From NCBI GenBank assembly GCA_943324725.2, contig CALPMR020000011.1, forward strand, positions 1 through 24,314: a DNA stretch of 24,314 nucleotides, written 5' to 3'. Of the stretch, positions 7,310 through 15,526 are shown one piece after another (the stretch's first letter is position 1; each line of letters begins with the position of its first letter). Source of the DNA: Bordetella parapertussis. Its GTDB lineage: Bacteria; Cyanobacteriota; Cyanobacteriia; PCC-6307; Cyanobiaceae. Position numbers and translations under genes: made by a program. The notes below the pieces were generated by a model. The model saw nothing but the letters and a program-made list of their open reading frames with translations. It had not been told where the DNA came from and searched no databases.

Positions 7310-9235
7310 TTGCTCTCCACTCAGCTGCTCCAGCTGGCTCCACTCCAGCGGCGCCTGCTGTTGATCGCGGCCGATGGCCTCTTGATCATCCTGGCTGTCT
7401 GGCTCAGCTTTGCCCTGCGCCTGGCCCATCCCTGGGATTCCCACCTCCAGACCTACCTCTGGTTGATACCGGCAGCTCTGCTGATCGGCCTGCCGCTCTA
7501 TGTGCTCACCGGCCAGTACAAGGGCCTGACCCGCTACGTGGGCAGTCGGGCCCTCTACCAACTGGCTGGGCGCAACGGGCTGCTGGTTCTGCTGCTCACC
7601 GCCATCAATGCCCTGACCCGATGGCCCCAGCCGCCACGCAGCAGCTGGTTGCTTCTCTGGCTCCTGCTCACCGTTCTCACCGGTGCGGTCCGTATTGTCC
7701 TGCGCGATCTGCTGCTCGCACTGCAGCAGCGGCACCTCGAGCAGAACACACGGGTGGTGATCTACGGGGCCGGGGCCGCAGGAGCCCAGCTGGCAGCGGC
7801 TCTGCGCCTGGGCAGCCGCCACATCGTTGAGGCCTTCATCGACGACGCCCCCCAGCTCTGGCATCGCAGCCTCGCTGGGGTGACGATCCATGATCCCCAG
7901 AAGCTGCCGCAGCTGCTGGCTGAAGGCTCGATCGACCAACTGCTTCTGGCCATCCCCTCCCTCTCGAGGCGGCGGCGGCGGCGCATCATCGACGAGCTCC
8001 AGCCGATCGGGGTGCCGGTGCTGCAGGTGCCATCCATCGAGGAGATCGCCTCCGGCCGATCTCGCATTGACAGCCTGCGGCCGATTGACATCGAGGATCT
8101 GCTCGGACGCGATGCCGTACGTCCCGATCCGCAGCTGCTCGGACCAGCCGTGGCCGCTCAGGTGGTGCTGGTGAGCGGAGCGGGGGGTTCAATCGGGAGT
8201 GAGCTCTGCCGTCAGATCCTGCGGCTGCAGCCCCGCCGGCTGGTGCTGCTGGATCACAGCGAACCAAGCCTGTACGCCATTGATCACGAGCTGCGCGGCA
8301 TCCTGCCCGCCGGGGTGGATCTGGTCAGCGTGCTCGGCAGTGTCACAGACAGGCTCCTGATTGAGCAGGTGCTGAGAGAACAGTGTGTGCAGGTGGTGTT
8401 CCACGCCGCTGCCTACAAGCACGTGCCGCTGGTGGAGGCCAATCCGCTCGCCGGGCTGCACAACAATGTCTTCGGCACACTGGAACTGACCCGCGCCGCC
8501 GCCCGCGCCGGCGTCGCCAACGTCACCCTGATCTCCACCGACAAGGCGGTGCGCCCCACCAACGTGATGGGTGCTTCCAAGCGCTTGGCCGAACTCGTGA
8601 TCCAGGCCCTGACCCAGGAGCTCAACGCCGCTGCCCACCATGCCGGTCGACAACCCGTCACACGCCTGGCGATGGTGCGCTTCGGCAATGTGCTCGGTTC
8701 CTCCGGTTCGGTGGTCCCCCTGTTCCGCCTCCAGATTGCCGATGGGGGGCCGATCACACTCACCCATCCGGAGATCATCCGTTACTTCATGACCATTCCG
8801 GAGGCGGCCCAACTGGTTCTCCAGGCCGCCGTACTGGCCCAGGGCGGTGATCTGTTTCTTCTGGATATGGGCGAGCCGGTGCGGATCCTCGACCTGGCGA
8901 AGCAGATGGTGCACCTCAGCGGCCTGTCGCTCCGAGACGCCCAGAATCCCGACGGCGACATTGAGATCCGCTGCACCGGGCTGCGCCCCGGCGAAAAGCT
9001 CTACGAAGAACTCCTGATCGACGCAAACAGCGAACCCACCGCTCATCCCCTGATCTATCGCGCCCAGGAACGATCCATCCCCCCCGCCGAGCTCTGGCCA
9101 AGGATTGAGGCGCTTGAGGACGCCATGGCGGCAAAGGATACGGAAGCCGCCATGGCCCTGCTGGCCGAGTTGGTGCCGGAGTGGGATGATTCAATAGATG
9201 TGAAGCAACCAGTCGAGGAGGTCAGTTCACGCTGA
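7310..9235 (+). CDS. WbpM/CapD/PglF-like nucleotide-sugar 4,6-dehydratase/epimerase, membrane-anchored
   Basis: Predicted NAD(P)-dependent UDP-sugar 4,6-dehydratase (or 5-epimerase), giving deoxy-amino sugar precursors. Four membrane helices (about 15-40, 50-70, 88-103, 112-132) are followed by a first Rossmann domain with VIYGAGAAGAQLA (150-162), which is often non-catalytic in this family. The catalytic SDR domain has VLVSGAGGSIGSELCRQI (286-303), FHAAAYKHVPL (364-374), LISTDKAVRPTNVMGASK (407-424), and, further on, MVRFGNVLGSSGSVVP. The catalytic Tyr of ordinary SDRs is replaced by Met (NVMGASK), as is characteristic of this family. 641 aa is the usual size. The start is doubtful. TTG 7310 is the first start in this frame, but an ATG at 7297 would come into frame if the run of seven T at 7305-7311 had one T fewer. 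Confidence 0.92.
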   Translation: MLSTQLLQLAPLQRRLLLIAADGLLIILAVWLSFALRLAHPWDSHLQTYLWLIPAALLIGLPLYVLTGQYKGLTRYVGSRALYQLAGRNGLLVLLLTAINALTRWPQPPRSSWLLLWLLLTVLTGAVRIVLRDLLLALQQRHLEQNTRVVIYGAGAAGAQLAAALRLGSRHIVEAFIDDAPQLWHRSLAGVTIHDPQKLPQLLAEGSIDQLLLAIPSLSRRRRRRIIDELQPIGVPVLQVPSIEEIASGRSRIDSLRPIDIEDLLGRDAVRPDPQLLGPAVAAQVVLVSGAGGSIGSELCRQILRLQPRRLVLLDHSEPSLYAIDHELRGILPAGVDLVSVLGSVTDRLLIEQVLREQCVQVVFHAAAYKHVPLVEANPLAGLHNNVFGTLELTRAAARAGVANVTLISTDKAVRPTNVMGASKRLAELVIQALTQELNAAAHHAGRQPVTRLAMVRFGNVLGSSGSVVPLFRLQIADGGPITLTHPEIIRYFMTIPEAAQLVLQAAVLAQGGDLFLLDMGEPVRILDLAKQMVHLSGLSLRDAQNPDGDIEIRCTGLRPGEKLYEELLIDANSEPTAHPLIYRAQERSIPPAELWPRIEALEDAMAAKDTEAAMALLAELVPEWDDSIDVKQPVEEVSSR

Positions 9236-9258
9236 TCAGAGGGCACAGAGACCGAAGC

Positions 9259-9264
9259 TACAAT
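9259..9264 (+). promoter_or_regulatory. Possible -10 box upstream of the exosortase operon
   Basis: TACAAT in the 71-bp gap between the dehydratase stop and the exosortase start resembles a sigma-70 -10 element. It lies 43 bp before the ATG. No good -35 box is seen 17 bp upstream. Transcription may also simply read through from the upstream genes. Confidence 0.25.
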
Positions 9265-9306
9265 CATGAGAATCTGGCATCTTCCTGCTCCGTGAACCCT
9301 GACTGA

Positions 9307-10227
9307 ATGCGTCTCTTATCTAACTTCCGTTCATCGATCCCCGACCCTACGCCACGCAACCTCTGGTTGCTGCTGGCTGCGCTGGTGGTCTGGCAAAACC
9401 TGGGGCTGCTATTCGCCACCCAGGACTCACCCACGCTGCTGCTCTTCGTGACCTTGTTGTGGTGGGGAGCACTCACCTGCATGGAGGACAGGCTCGAAAC
9501 TCTCCGGCCCCGACCCAGCCCTATCAGCCTCACTCTCGGCAGCCTGCTGCTGCTCTGGAGTTTCTGGCGTTCTGCCCAGGTGCTCACCTTGGATTCGGTG
9601 GTCTTCCTGCTGGCCCCGCTCCAAGCCCTCGCCCTGGCGATGCTTTGCACACCACTGCGCCGGCTCGGCCAGTTCAGCCAGCAGCTGCTGATCCTCGCCC
9701 TCCTGCTCGTCTACCCCCTGATCAACACCACCGGCCCTCTGGCGAACTGGCTGGAGAGCTGGGTCAGTCCCCTCACCGCCACCCTGGCGGCGGGTTCCCT
9801 GTCCAGCCTCGGCATCGAGGCCATCAGCCAAGGGAGGTTGGTTCAGACCCAAAGCGGTGGTGTCTCCGTGGCTGGCCCCTGCAGCGGCCTCGACCAGGTG
9901 AGTCAGATGCTGGCCATTGCCATCATCTTCTTCCTGGCCTTTCCCCTGCGCCGGGCCCGTCACCGCATCATGCTGCTGGCTGCGGCGGTCGTGACTGCCG
10001 TGGCCACGAACACCCTGCGCATCGCCATGCTCGCCCTGATCGTCTCGCTGGAAGGGCCCAGCACCAACGGCGGTGGCTGGTGGTTCGACTTCTTCCATGA
10101 AGAAGCGGGCTCCCTGATCTTCTCCGGCATCAGTGTCTTTGTGTTCGGGTACCTCTATCTGCGACTGCTGGACCGCGAACTGGGCCCTGCCCCGGCCGCC
10201 ACCCCCCCCGGGGACAGCGGCCCATGA
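9307..10227 (+). CDS. Exosortase of the cyanobacterial type (cyanoexosortase A-like)
   Basis: Polytopic transpeptidase-like membrane protein predicted to cut and re-anchor proteins that carry a PEP-CTERM-type C-terminal signal, in parallel with exopolysaccharide production. The 306-aa protein has about eight hydrophobic segments and the three exosortase active-site residues in order: Cys192 in SVAGPCSGLDQ, Arg238 in ATNTLRIAML, and His264 in FDFFHEEAGSLIF. These residues are established for the exosortase/archaeosortase family. The link to the cyanobacterial subgroup rests on the overall sequence and on the accessory gene that overlaps its end by four bases (ATGA). ATG 9307 is the natural start. 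No PEP-CTERM protein is encoded in the window, so the substrates must be elsewhere. Confidence 0.9.
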   Translation: MRLLSNFRSSIPDPTPRNLWLLLAALVVWQNLGLLFATQDSPTLLLFVTLLWWGALTCMEDRLETLRPRPSPISLTLGSLLLLWSFWRSAQVLTLDSVVFLLAPLQALALAMLCTPLRRLGQFSQQLLILALLLVYPLINTTGPLANWLESWVSPLTATLAAGSLSSLGIEAISQGRLVQTQSGGVSVAGPCSGLDQVSQMLAIAIIFFLAFPLRRARHRIMLLAAAVVTAVATNTLRIAMLALIVSLEGPSTNGGGWWFDFFHEEAGSLIFSGISVFVFGYLYLRLLDRELGPAPAATPPGDSGP

Positions 10228-10895
10228 GTGCTTCGCCCGCCAGCAGGTCCTGGTCGCAGCTCTGCTACGCAGTGCTCGTGCTGATCGGTGGCAGCTCCAT
10301 TCTTCAGGGGCTGCTGCTGCCAAGCTGGCCCAGTGCCGAGGCCCTGCCCAAGACCCGAATCGAGGCTGGGCTTGCTTCCGCGGGGTTTCGCCTCCAGCCC
10401 CTGCCCAGCCAGCCAGCCCATCGCGCCCACGACCTGTCCACGTCGGCCGTGATCGGCTGGCGCCTGAACTCAGGCGACGAGCTGAGAGTGATGAGCGGGA
10501 GCGTCCGCAGATTCACCGACCTCCAGGCTGCCTTCCTGGCGCGAAACCAGTCCAACCTCACGTTGCAGCGCCGCCGCCTCGACGATCCCCAGCCCGGCAC
10601 TGCCCGGGGCCGCATTGCCGGGGAGATCGCCTTCCAGACCTGCCTTGTCCCCGGCCTGCAGGGGCCTGCCGCCTACGGGGTCAGCAACCTTCAACTCAAC
10701 AGCGCCAGAAAACTACGCCCCCGCAGCCGGGCCGACGTGGCGAATAACCTTCTCGGACTGCCTCCCTCCCGCGAGATCAGCTGCGTACTGATCACCCTGC
10801 GCGGTAGTGGCGGTGTGGCGCCGCCAGCCAGTAGCTGGGAGAAGCTGCTGGCCACTCTCAAGCCCGAATTCCAAAACCCGCCAGACTCTCCCTGA
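10224..10895 (+). CDS. Cyanoexosortase-associated protein (EpsI-like)
   Basis: Small protein predicted to sit on the outside of the plasma membrane, anchored by one N-terminal helix (about 12-33). Genes of this kind follow cyanobacterial exosortases and resemble EpsI, which in other bacteria is a separate protein or is fused to the exosortase C-terminus. The 223-aa sequence has the expected soluble region with LPKTRIEAGLASAGFRLQPL after the membrane helix and CLVPG in the middle. Its biochemical role is not known. The start overlaps the exosortase stop (ATGA at 10224-10227), so translation is probably coupled. The assignment rests mainly on context plus fold pattern. Confidence 0.75.
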   Translation: MSASPASRSWSQLCYAVLVLIGGSSILQGLLLPSWPSAEALPKTRIEAGLASAGFRLQPLPSQPAHRAHDLSTSAVIGWRLNSGDELRVMSGSVRRFTDLQAAFLARNQSNLTLQRRRLDDPQPGTARGRIAGEIAFQTCLVPGLQGPAAYGVSNLQLNSARKLRPRSRADVANNLLGLPPSREISCVLITLRGSGGVAPPASSWEKLLATLKPEFQNPPDSP

Positions 10896-10926
10896 TCTCC
10901 CCCTGCCTCAATCCTCCGCACCACCT

Positions 10927-11433
10927 ATGGGTCTGCTGAACCGTCTCCGCAGACGCACTTCCCCCCCGGGAGAAGAGATTCCCCTCGCCTTCAGCTGGGT
11001 CCTCACGAACCAATTGGCCCTCGGTCCGATGCCTGCCAGTCCAGCCCACTGGCAGCAACTCGAGCAGGCCGGGCTGCGCCAGCGCTTCAGCTGTTGCTAT
11101 CCCGAAGAGGAAAAGCTGAGCCCGCCTCCACCCCACTGGGGCAATGCCGGCCTCGCCCTTCCTGACCATCGCCAGCAGGAACCGCTGCTGCCCGAGCGCC
11201 TGCTGGCCGCCTTGGCGGCAGCAGAAGCGCCATTACGGGCTGGAGTCCCTCTCTACCTGCACTGCTGGGCAGGACGAGAGCGCTCACCTCTGCTGGCCGT
11301 CGGGATCACGGCCAGACTACGGGGCCTTGATCTCTTTTCCGCCCTCGACTGGGTGCGGCGCTGCCATCCGCCGGCCCTGCCGATTTACGGCCATCTGGAG
11401 ATTCTGGATCAACTCTTGAAGTCTTCTGCTTGA
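10927..11433 (+). CDS. Dual-specificity-type protein phosphatase (CX5R)
   Basis: Predicted cysteine-dependent phosphatase. The 168-aa protein carries the PTP/DSP signature HCWAGRERS, with nucleophile Cys113 and phosphate-binding Arg119. A candidate general acid is Asp80 in LALPDHR. No membrane segment or signal peptide is visible, so it should act in the cytoplasm. It starts at ATG 10927, 31 bp after the exosortase accessory gene, so it probably belongs to that operon. It converges on the Wzc-like tyrosine kinase gene. Classical kinase partners (Wzb) are low-molecular-weight phosphatases, and PHP-type enzymes fill this role in Gram-positives. This is neither, but its position suggests it removes phosphate from the kinase tail. 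That role is inference. Confidence 0.85.
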   Translation: MGLLNRLRRRTSPPGEEIPLAFSWVLTNQLALGPMPASPAHWQQLEQAGLRQRFSCCYPEEEKLSPPPPHWGNAGLALPDHRQQEPLLPERLLAALAAAEAPLRAGVPLYLHCWAGRERSPLLAVGITARLRGLDLFSALDWVRRCHPPALPIYGHLEILDQLLKSSA

Positions 11434-11455
11434 TCCCATGAACATCAGGGATCAA
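11430..11455. terminator. Hairpin between convergent phosphatase and kinase genes
   Basis: TTGATCCC (11430-11437) and GGGATCAA (11448-11455) form a perfect 8-bp stem around a 10-base loop. It overlaps the phosphatase stop codon and lies in the 37-bp space before the end of the kinase gene, so it could stop transcription from both sides. There is no long T-run. Confidence 0.45.
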
Positions 11456-11470
11456 TAGCATCAAGACTGA

Positions 11471-14134
11471 TCAGCGTTTGTTGGTTCTTTTTGACTTACG
11501 ACCGAAAGGGTTCTGCAGTTTTCGTCCCAGCCAGGCGAGTGGACCAGTCGGGCGATTGTGACTTGAATCCTCGCTTGCAACATCTGGAACACTGGCTTTT
11601 CTGGAACCAGTTGAGAGGCCAGAGCCGTTGACGGCCGGAGTAGCGTTGGCGCCGCTTTCACCATTGATCGCAGCATCTTGATAGGATTGGGCTACGTGAC
11701 GATCGCGGGCGTAGCGACTGGAAATGTACGAACCGCCAGCAGTATTTTCACCATAAGAGCTAGTACGCAAATAGGAATCGCGATAGCGACTGATGTATCC
11801 CTTCAGGCCACGGCCATAGTTGCCGTACGCCTTATTCTGACTGCCATAGGCGCCAGCATAGGCATAGTGATAGTAATAACCATATTCATAGCCGTAATCA
11901 TTGAGGCGGCTTGGGAAGCTGACTTGGTTGCAGATCAGGCCAAGCACGTCAACACCCGTGGCCTTGATGCGGCGGCAGGCTTGGGGAGCCAGCTCTCGGC
12001 TCACTTTGCCCAGGCCCACCAAGAACAGAATGCCATCGAGTTTTTCTCCGAGCAGAATCGGGTCGGAAAGCATCAGGCAGGGCGGTGCATCCCAGAGCAC
12101 GATGTCGTAACCCGGCAGAGCCCTGATCTCATCAACCACATCCTGGCAACGGCTGGAGTTGAGTAGCTTGGCTGGATCGGGGGGCTTGGGGCCAGAAGGC
12201 ATCAGATCAAAGTTTTCTGTGACGGATTGAATCAGATCAACCGCCTTCAGATTGGAATCTGAAAGCAAGGTGGAGAGCCCTTCGCCTTGCTCAATGCCGA
12301 GATAGCGGGCCTGCATCGGCAGTCGCATATCGGAGTCCACGATCAGGACCTTGAGACCGAGATCTGAGAGGGTTCGGGCAAAGATGCTGACAGCGGTGGA
12401 TTTACCTTCCCCCTGAGTCGAGGAAGTGACACCAACCATGCGGATGTTGCGATCGGCCCGCAGCAGGCGGAACGTGGTGAACAGGCTGCGCAGGGATTCC
12501 TTAATGGCGAAGCGCTCGCTCGCCGACATCTTGGCAATACTGTTGGAGATTTCGAGGCCGGGCTCAAGCGGCAGATATGGAATCAGACCAAGCACAGGCA
12601 ACTGCAGTTCCTTTTCCGCATCCATCGGCGTATGGAAGACGTTGTCGGTGCGCTCCCGGAGAAGGGCGGCACCCACGCCGGCCAGCAGACCAAGCATCAA
12701 GGCTTGAATCAGACTTTTCTGAATGTTGGGCTCGACCGGTAAATCGGCGAACTCCGCTGGACTGATGATCTGCCAAGGGGTCGTAGAGCGGGCCAGCTCC
12801 AGTCGGAAATTCTCGCGGGCCTGAATATAGGAGGAATAGTGTTCGCGGGCGATCGACAGCCTCTGCTGCAGATCATCGAACTCCTTCATTTTGGTTGGAT
12901 TGTTGCGGAAGTTCTGACTCAGCAACATGATCTGACGGTTGATTTCGTCCTGCTGTGCCACGTTGGCAAGCAGTGCTGCCTTCACCCCATCAGCGGCTTG
13001 CTGTTGCACCACCGGCAACAGCGAATTGCGGCGCGCCAGAATCGATTGCACGATGGGAGAATCTTCCCGATAGGTGGCCCGAGCATTGGCCAGTTCGGTT
13101 TCAAACTCATTGAGTTGTCTCAGGGGCGTCGTTACCCCTTCTGCGGCCTCGGCTCCGGTCCCCCTACCAGGGGTGACGATGCCATTGCGTCCGAGTTGCT
13201 CCACTGCCGTTGGCGCACCACTGGGTGACCATTGCAACTTGCCGGTCTTGATCGAAGCCAGCTGACTGTCGAGCTGAACTTGTTCAGACTGAAGATTGCG
13301 CAGCTGCTGGACCAGAGCTTCTCGCGTCCCTAAAATCGCCTTGGCGCTATCCCCAGGATCGAGGTTGTTGTTGCGCTCACGGAAGCGCATCATTTCACTT
13401 TGCAGACGCTCCACTCGCTGCATAATTTCGGGCGCCTGCTGGTCCAGAAACTTCACCCCTGAATCCAGGGCTGCCTGGCGCTCGGTGAGGGAAAAGCGGG
13501 TGTAACTCTGGGACAACTGATTGAGAATCTGGCGGCCCTTGACCGGATCGGGCCAGCGCAGGGTGACATTCAGAACGTTCTGGACGGTTGGGGAAGCCGT
13601 ATCAATCGAGAGATTGGCGATCAGCTCCCCCATCCCCACCCCTTGCTTTTCAGCCAGCGGGCGAATCAACAGGGGGCTGCGCAGCAAGACCACCAGACTG
13701 GGCACATCGCTCGTGAAGTTGCTGCGGGCGATCTGCTCCATCATGCCCCCGGAGGAGGGACCGCCCCCACCCTTGGATTCGAAGGGATTACTGATCTGCA
13801 TCTGAAAGCCGCCCTCGTAGACCGGCGAGAAGATGCGCTGACGCAGCGTATTGATCGCCAGCGCGCCGGTGACCACCGCGAAGGTGAACAGAAAAAGACC
13901 TTGGCGTCGCTTGACGGTGCGGATCAAGCCCGCCAGGCCGGTGCCACTGGCATCCTGCCCCCCGGCCAGAGGCGAATCGAAACCCTGGGGATCAACCAGG
14001 CTGGTGCGGGCCAAAGCCAGGCCTTGCGGCATGGCATAGGGCGGCTGGTTCGCGACCAGGGCCCCGGTGGCAGCCGAACCGGAGGCTGAACCCGAAGCGG
14101 ACGCTGGATTGTTGCTGGCGTCCGAGGGGATCAT
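11471..14134 (-). CDS. Wzc-like polysaccharide co-polymerase with BY-kinase domain
   Basis: Plasma-membrane protein predicted to control chain length and export of the polysaccharide through cycles of tyrosine autophosphorylation. Order in the 887-aa protein: a Ser/Gly/Ala-rich cytoplasmic start, first membrane helix (about 80-96), a long periplasmic Wzz-type region with coiled coil (about 200-450), second helix (about 487-503), then the kinase. The kinase has Walker A GEGKST (about 575-580), Walker A' VLIVDSDMRLP (about 597-607) and Walker B DIVLWDAPP (about 110 residues after Walker A). A tyrosine-rich tail follows from residue 746 (DYGYEYGYYYHYAY), with 18 Tyr in about 73 residues. Unusually, about 70 further residues, Ser-rich and ending in the basic GRKSKRTNKR, follow the Tyr cluster. 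ATG 14134 is the first start codon of the frame. It diverges from the export gene and converges on the phosphatase. Confidence 0.93.
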   Translation of the reverse strand: MIPSDASNNPASASGSASGSAATGALVANQPPYAMPQGLALARTSLVDPQGFDSPLAGGQDASGTGLAGLIRTVKRRQGLFLFTFAVVTGALAINTLRQRIFSPVYEGGFQMQISNPFESKGGGGPSSGGMMEQIARSNFTSDVPSLVVLLRSPLLIRPLAEKQGVGMGELIANLSIDTASPTVQNVLNVTLRWPDPVKGRQILNQLSQSYTRFSLTERQAALDSGVKFLDQQAPEIMQRVERLQSEMMRFRERNNNLDPGDSAKAILGTREALVQQLRNLQSEQVQLDSQLASIKTGKLQWSPSGAPTAVEQLGRNGIVTPGRGTGAEAAEGVTTPLRQLNEFETELANARATYREDSPIVQSILARRNSLLPVVQQQAADGVKAALLANVAQQDEINRQIMLLSQNFRNNPTKMKEFDDLQQRLSIAREHYSSYIQARENFRLELARSTTPWQIISPAEFADLPVEPNIQKSLIQALMLGLLAGVGAALLRERTDNVFHTPMDAEKELQLPVLGLIPYLPLEPGLEISNSIAKMSASERFAIKESLRSLFTTFRLLRADRNIRMVGVTSSTQGEGKSTAVSIFARTLSDLGLKVLIVDSDMRLPMQARYLGIEQGEGLSTLLSDSNLKAVDLIQSVTENFDLMPSGPKPPDPAKLLNSSRCQDVVDEIRALPGYDIVLWDAPPCLMLSDPILLGEKLDGILFLVGLGKVSRELAPQACRRIKATGVDVLGLICNQVSFPSRLNDYGYEYGYYYHYAYAGAYGSQNKAYGNYGRGLKGYISRYRDSYLRTSSYGENTAGGSYISSRYARDRHVAQSYQDAAINGESGANATPAVNGSGLSTGSRKASVPDVASEDSSHNRPTGPLAWLGRKLQNPFGRKSKRTNKR

Positions 14135-14280
14135 TCCAGAGGGCTGGGAGTTATCGGGTGATTCTACGACCAGATTCCGCGATCGTTTGCTGGGACCGAT
14201 CCTCTGGCTGAACCGTCCTGAGGCGGAAATTCGGCAGAACTGGGTAAGGTGAGGCCCCGCCTGTCCCGTCGACTCTGCCT

Positions 14281-15471
14281 GTGGAGGTTCCTAGCCGCTT
14301 CAACCCCATTCCAGCGGCCCGTTGGTCGTTGTCGCCAAGCCGCGCTGCCGCCCGGCTTCAGCGCCGATCCGCTGCCATGGCTCTGGGTGGCCTGCTGGCT
14401 GCTGCGCCGCTGTTGCCGCTCCGGGCGGCCGAACCGCCAGCAACCAACCCCCCATTCAGCAAACCGGCGATCGCCCAGGCCATTCCTCCGGCCCCGGGCC
14501 CGGTGCCGGGTGGCATGGTTTCAGCAGACAGCCTTTCTCTGCCGAATGTCTACAGCGATCTTTACGTGCTCGGCCCAGGCGATCAGCTGCAGCTGAACTT
14601 CCTGGATCCGGCAGCCAAAGGGGTGGGCGGCCCCGTCGAGATCCTTCCCGATGGCACCAGCACCCTGGCCCTGCTGGGTTCGGTCCAGCTCACCGGGCTC
14701 ACCCTGGGGCAGGCCAGCCGCTGGCTCACCTCCCTCTACGGCAAACAGCTGGTGCGGCCACAGCTGATCCTCAGCCTGACCAAACCCCGACCCGTCCAGG
14801 TCAGTGTCCTCGGTGAGGTGAGTCGTCCGGGCCTCTACCCACTCACCTCTTATTCCACGCCGGTCTCCGCCATTCAGACAGCGGGTGGCATCACCCTCAA
14901 CGCCGATATCCGCCAGGTGATCCTGCGCCGGCCGGCCGGTTCCGGTGGTTACGAGAAGCAGACCGTGCTGGATCTGGCCCAGTTGTTGCAGGTCGGCAAC
15001 CAGCGCCAGAACCCCATTCTCTTTGATGGCGACACGATCATCGTCACCCGCTCCGAGAAGCCCTTGCCGAAAGAGGTGATTCAGATCGGCCTCTCCAACC
15101 TCTCCCCAGCCACCATCAACATCACCGTGGTGGGCGAGGTCAAGCAACCCGGAACCCTGGCCGTTCCAGCCAACACGCCGCTGCAGGAGGCACTGCTGCG
15201 GGCCGGTGGTCCGGTGCCCTGGCGTGCCAAGAAAAATGACATTGAACTCGTGCGCCTGAACCGCAACGGCACGACCACCAGTGAGTTCTACAGCTATCAA
15301 CCCGGCCAGGACATCTCCAAGGGGTTCAACCCACCGCTGCGGGATCGGGACATGATCATCGTCAGACGCAGTTACTACGGCAAGACCATGGATCTCGTCA
15401 ATCAAGTGATCTTGCCGCTCAGCTCTCTGGGCAATCTCTTCTTACAGTACGGCTATTACTACAACCGCTAG
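14281..15471 (+). CDS. Outer-membrane polysaccharide export protein (Wza/OPX family, SLBB domains)
   Basis: Predicted channel component for passing the polymer across the outer membrane, working with the Wzc-like protein encoded divergently. The 396-aa protein has an N-terminal signal region (basic RLQRRS, then a hydrophobic core and LRAAEPP, about 25-50), a Poly_export domain beginning YVLGPGDQLQLNFLDP (about 94-109), and two SLBB-type domains starting at VQVSVLGEVSRPGLYPL (about 173-189) and INITVVGEVKQPGTL (about 279-293). There is no lipobox cysteine, so unlike E. coli Wza it is not an obvious lipoprotein. The C-terminus ends in YGYYYNR. GTG 14281 is the first start. ATG 14377 would remove the basic residues in front of the signal helix, so I prefer GTG. 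Confidence 0.9.
   Translation: MEVPSRFNPIPAARWSLSPSRAAARLQRRSAAMALGGLLAAAPLLPLRAAEPPATNPPFSKPAIAQAIPPAPGPVPGGMVSADSLSLPNVYSDLYVLGPGDQLQLNFLDPAAKGVGGPVEILPDGTSTLALLGSVQLTGLTLGQASRWLTSLYGKQLVRPQLILSLTKPRPVQVSVLGEVSRPGLYPLTSYSTPVSAIQTAGGITLNADIRQVILRRPAGSGGYEKQTVLDLAQLLQVGNQRQNPILFDGDTIIVTRSEKPLPKEVIQIGLSNLSPATINITVVGEVKQPGTLAVPANTPLQEALLRAGGPVPWRAKKNDIELVRLNRNGTTTSEFYSYQPGQDISKGFNPPLRDRDMIIVRRSYYGKTMDLVNQVILPLSSLGNLFLQYGYYYNR
14467..14474. repeat. HIP1 octamer
   Basis: GCGATCGC inside the export protein gene, near its signal region. Confidence 0.6.
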
Positions 15472-15526
15472 CCGCAGCAGCTGCTGCTGATTCAGCCTCC
15501 CAACACTCCTTCCACCAGCTGTCCCC

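Noticed and set aside
6469..7830. 453-codon plus-strand frame across the phosphoglycosyl transferase and dehydratase genes
   Set aside because: Arg/Pro/Ala-rich out-of-frame reading; both real genes in this span have full family motifs.
9307..10227. A PEP-CTERM substrate gene near the exosortase
   Set aside because: No protein in the window ends with a Pro-Glu-Pro motif, a helix and a basic tail.
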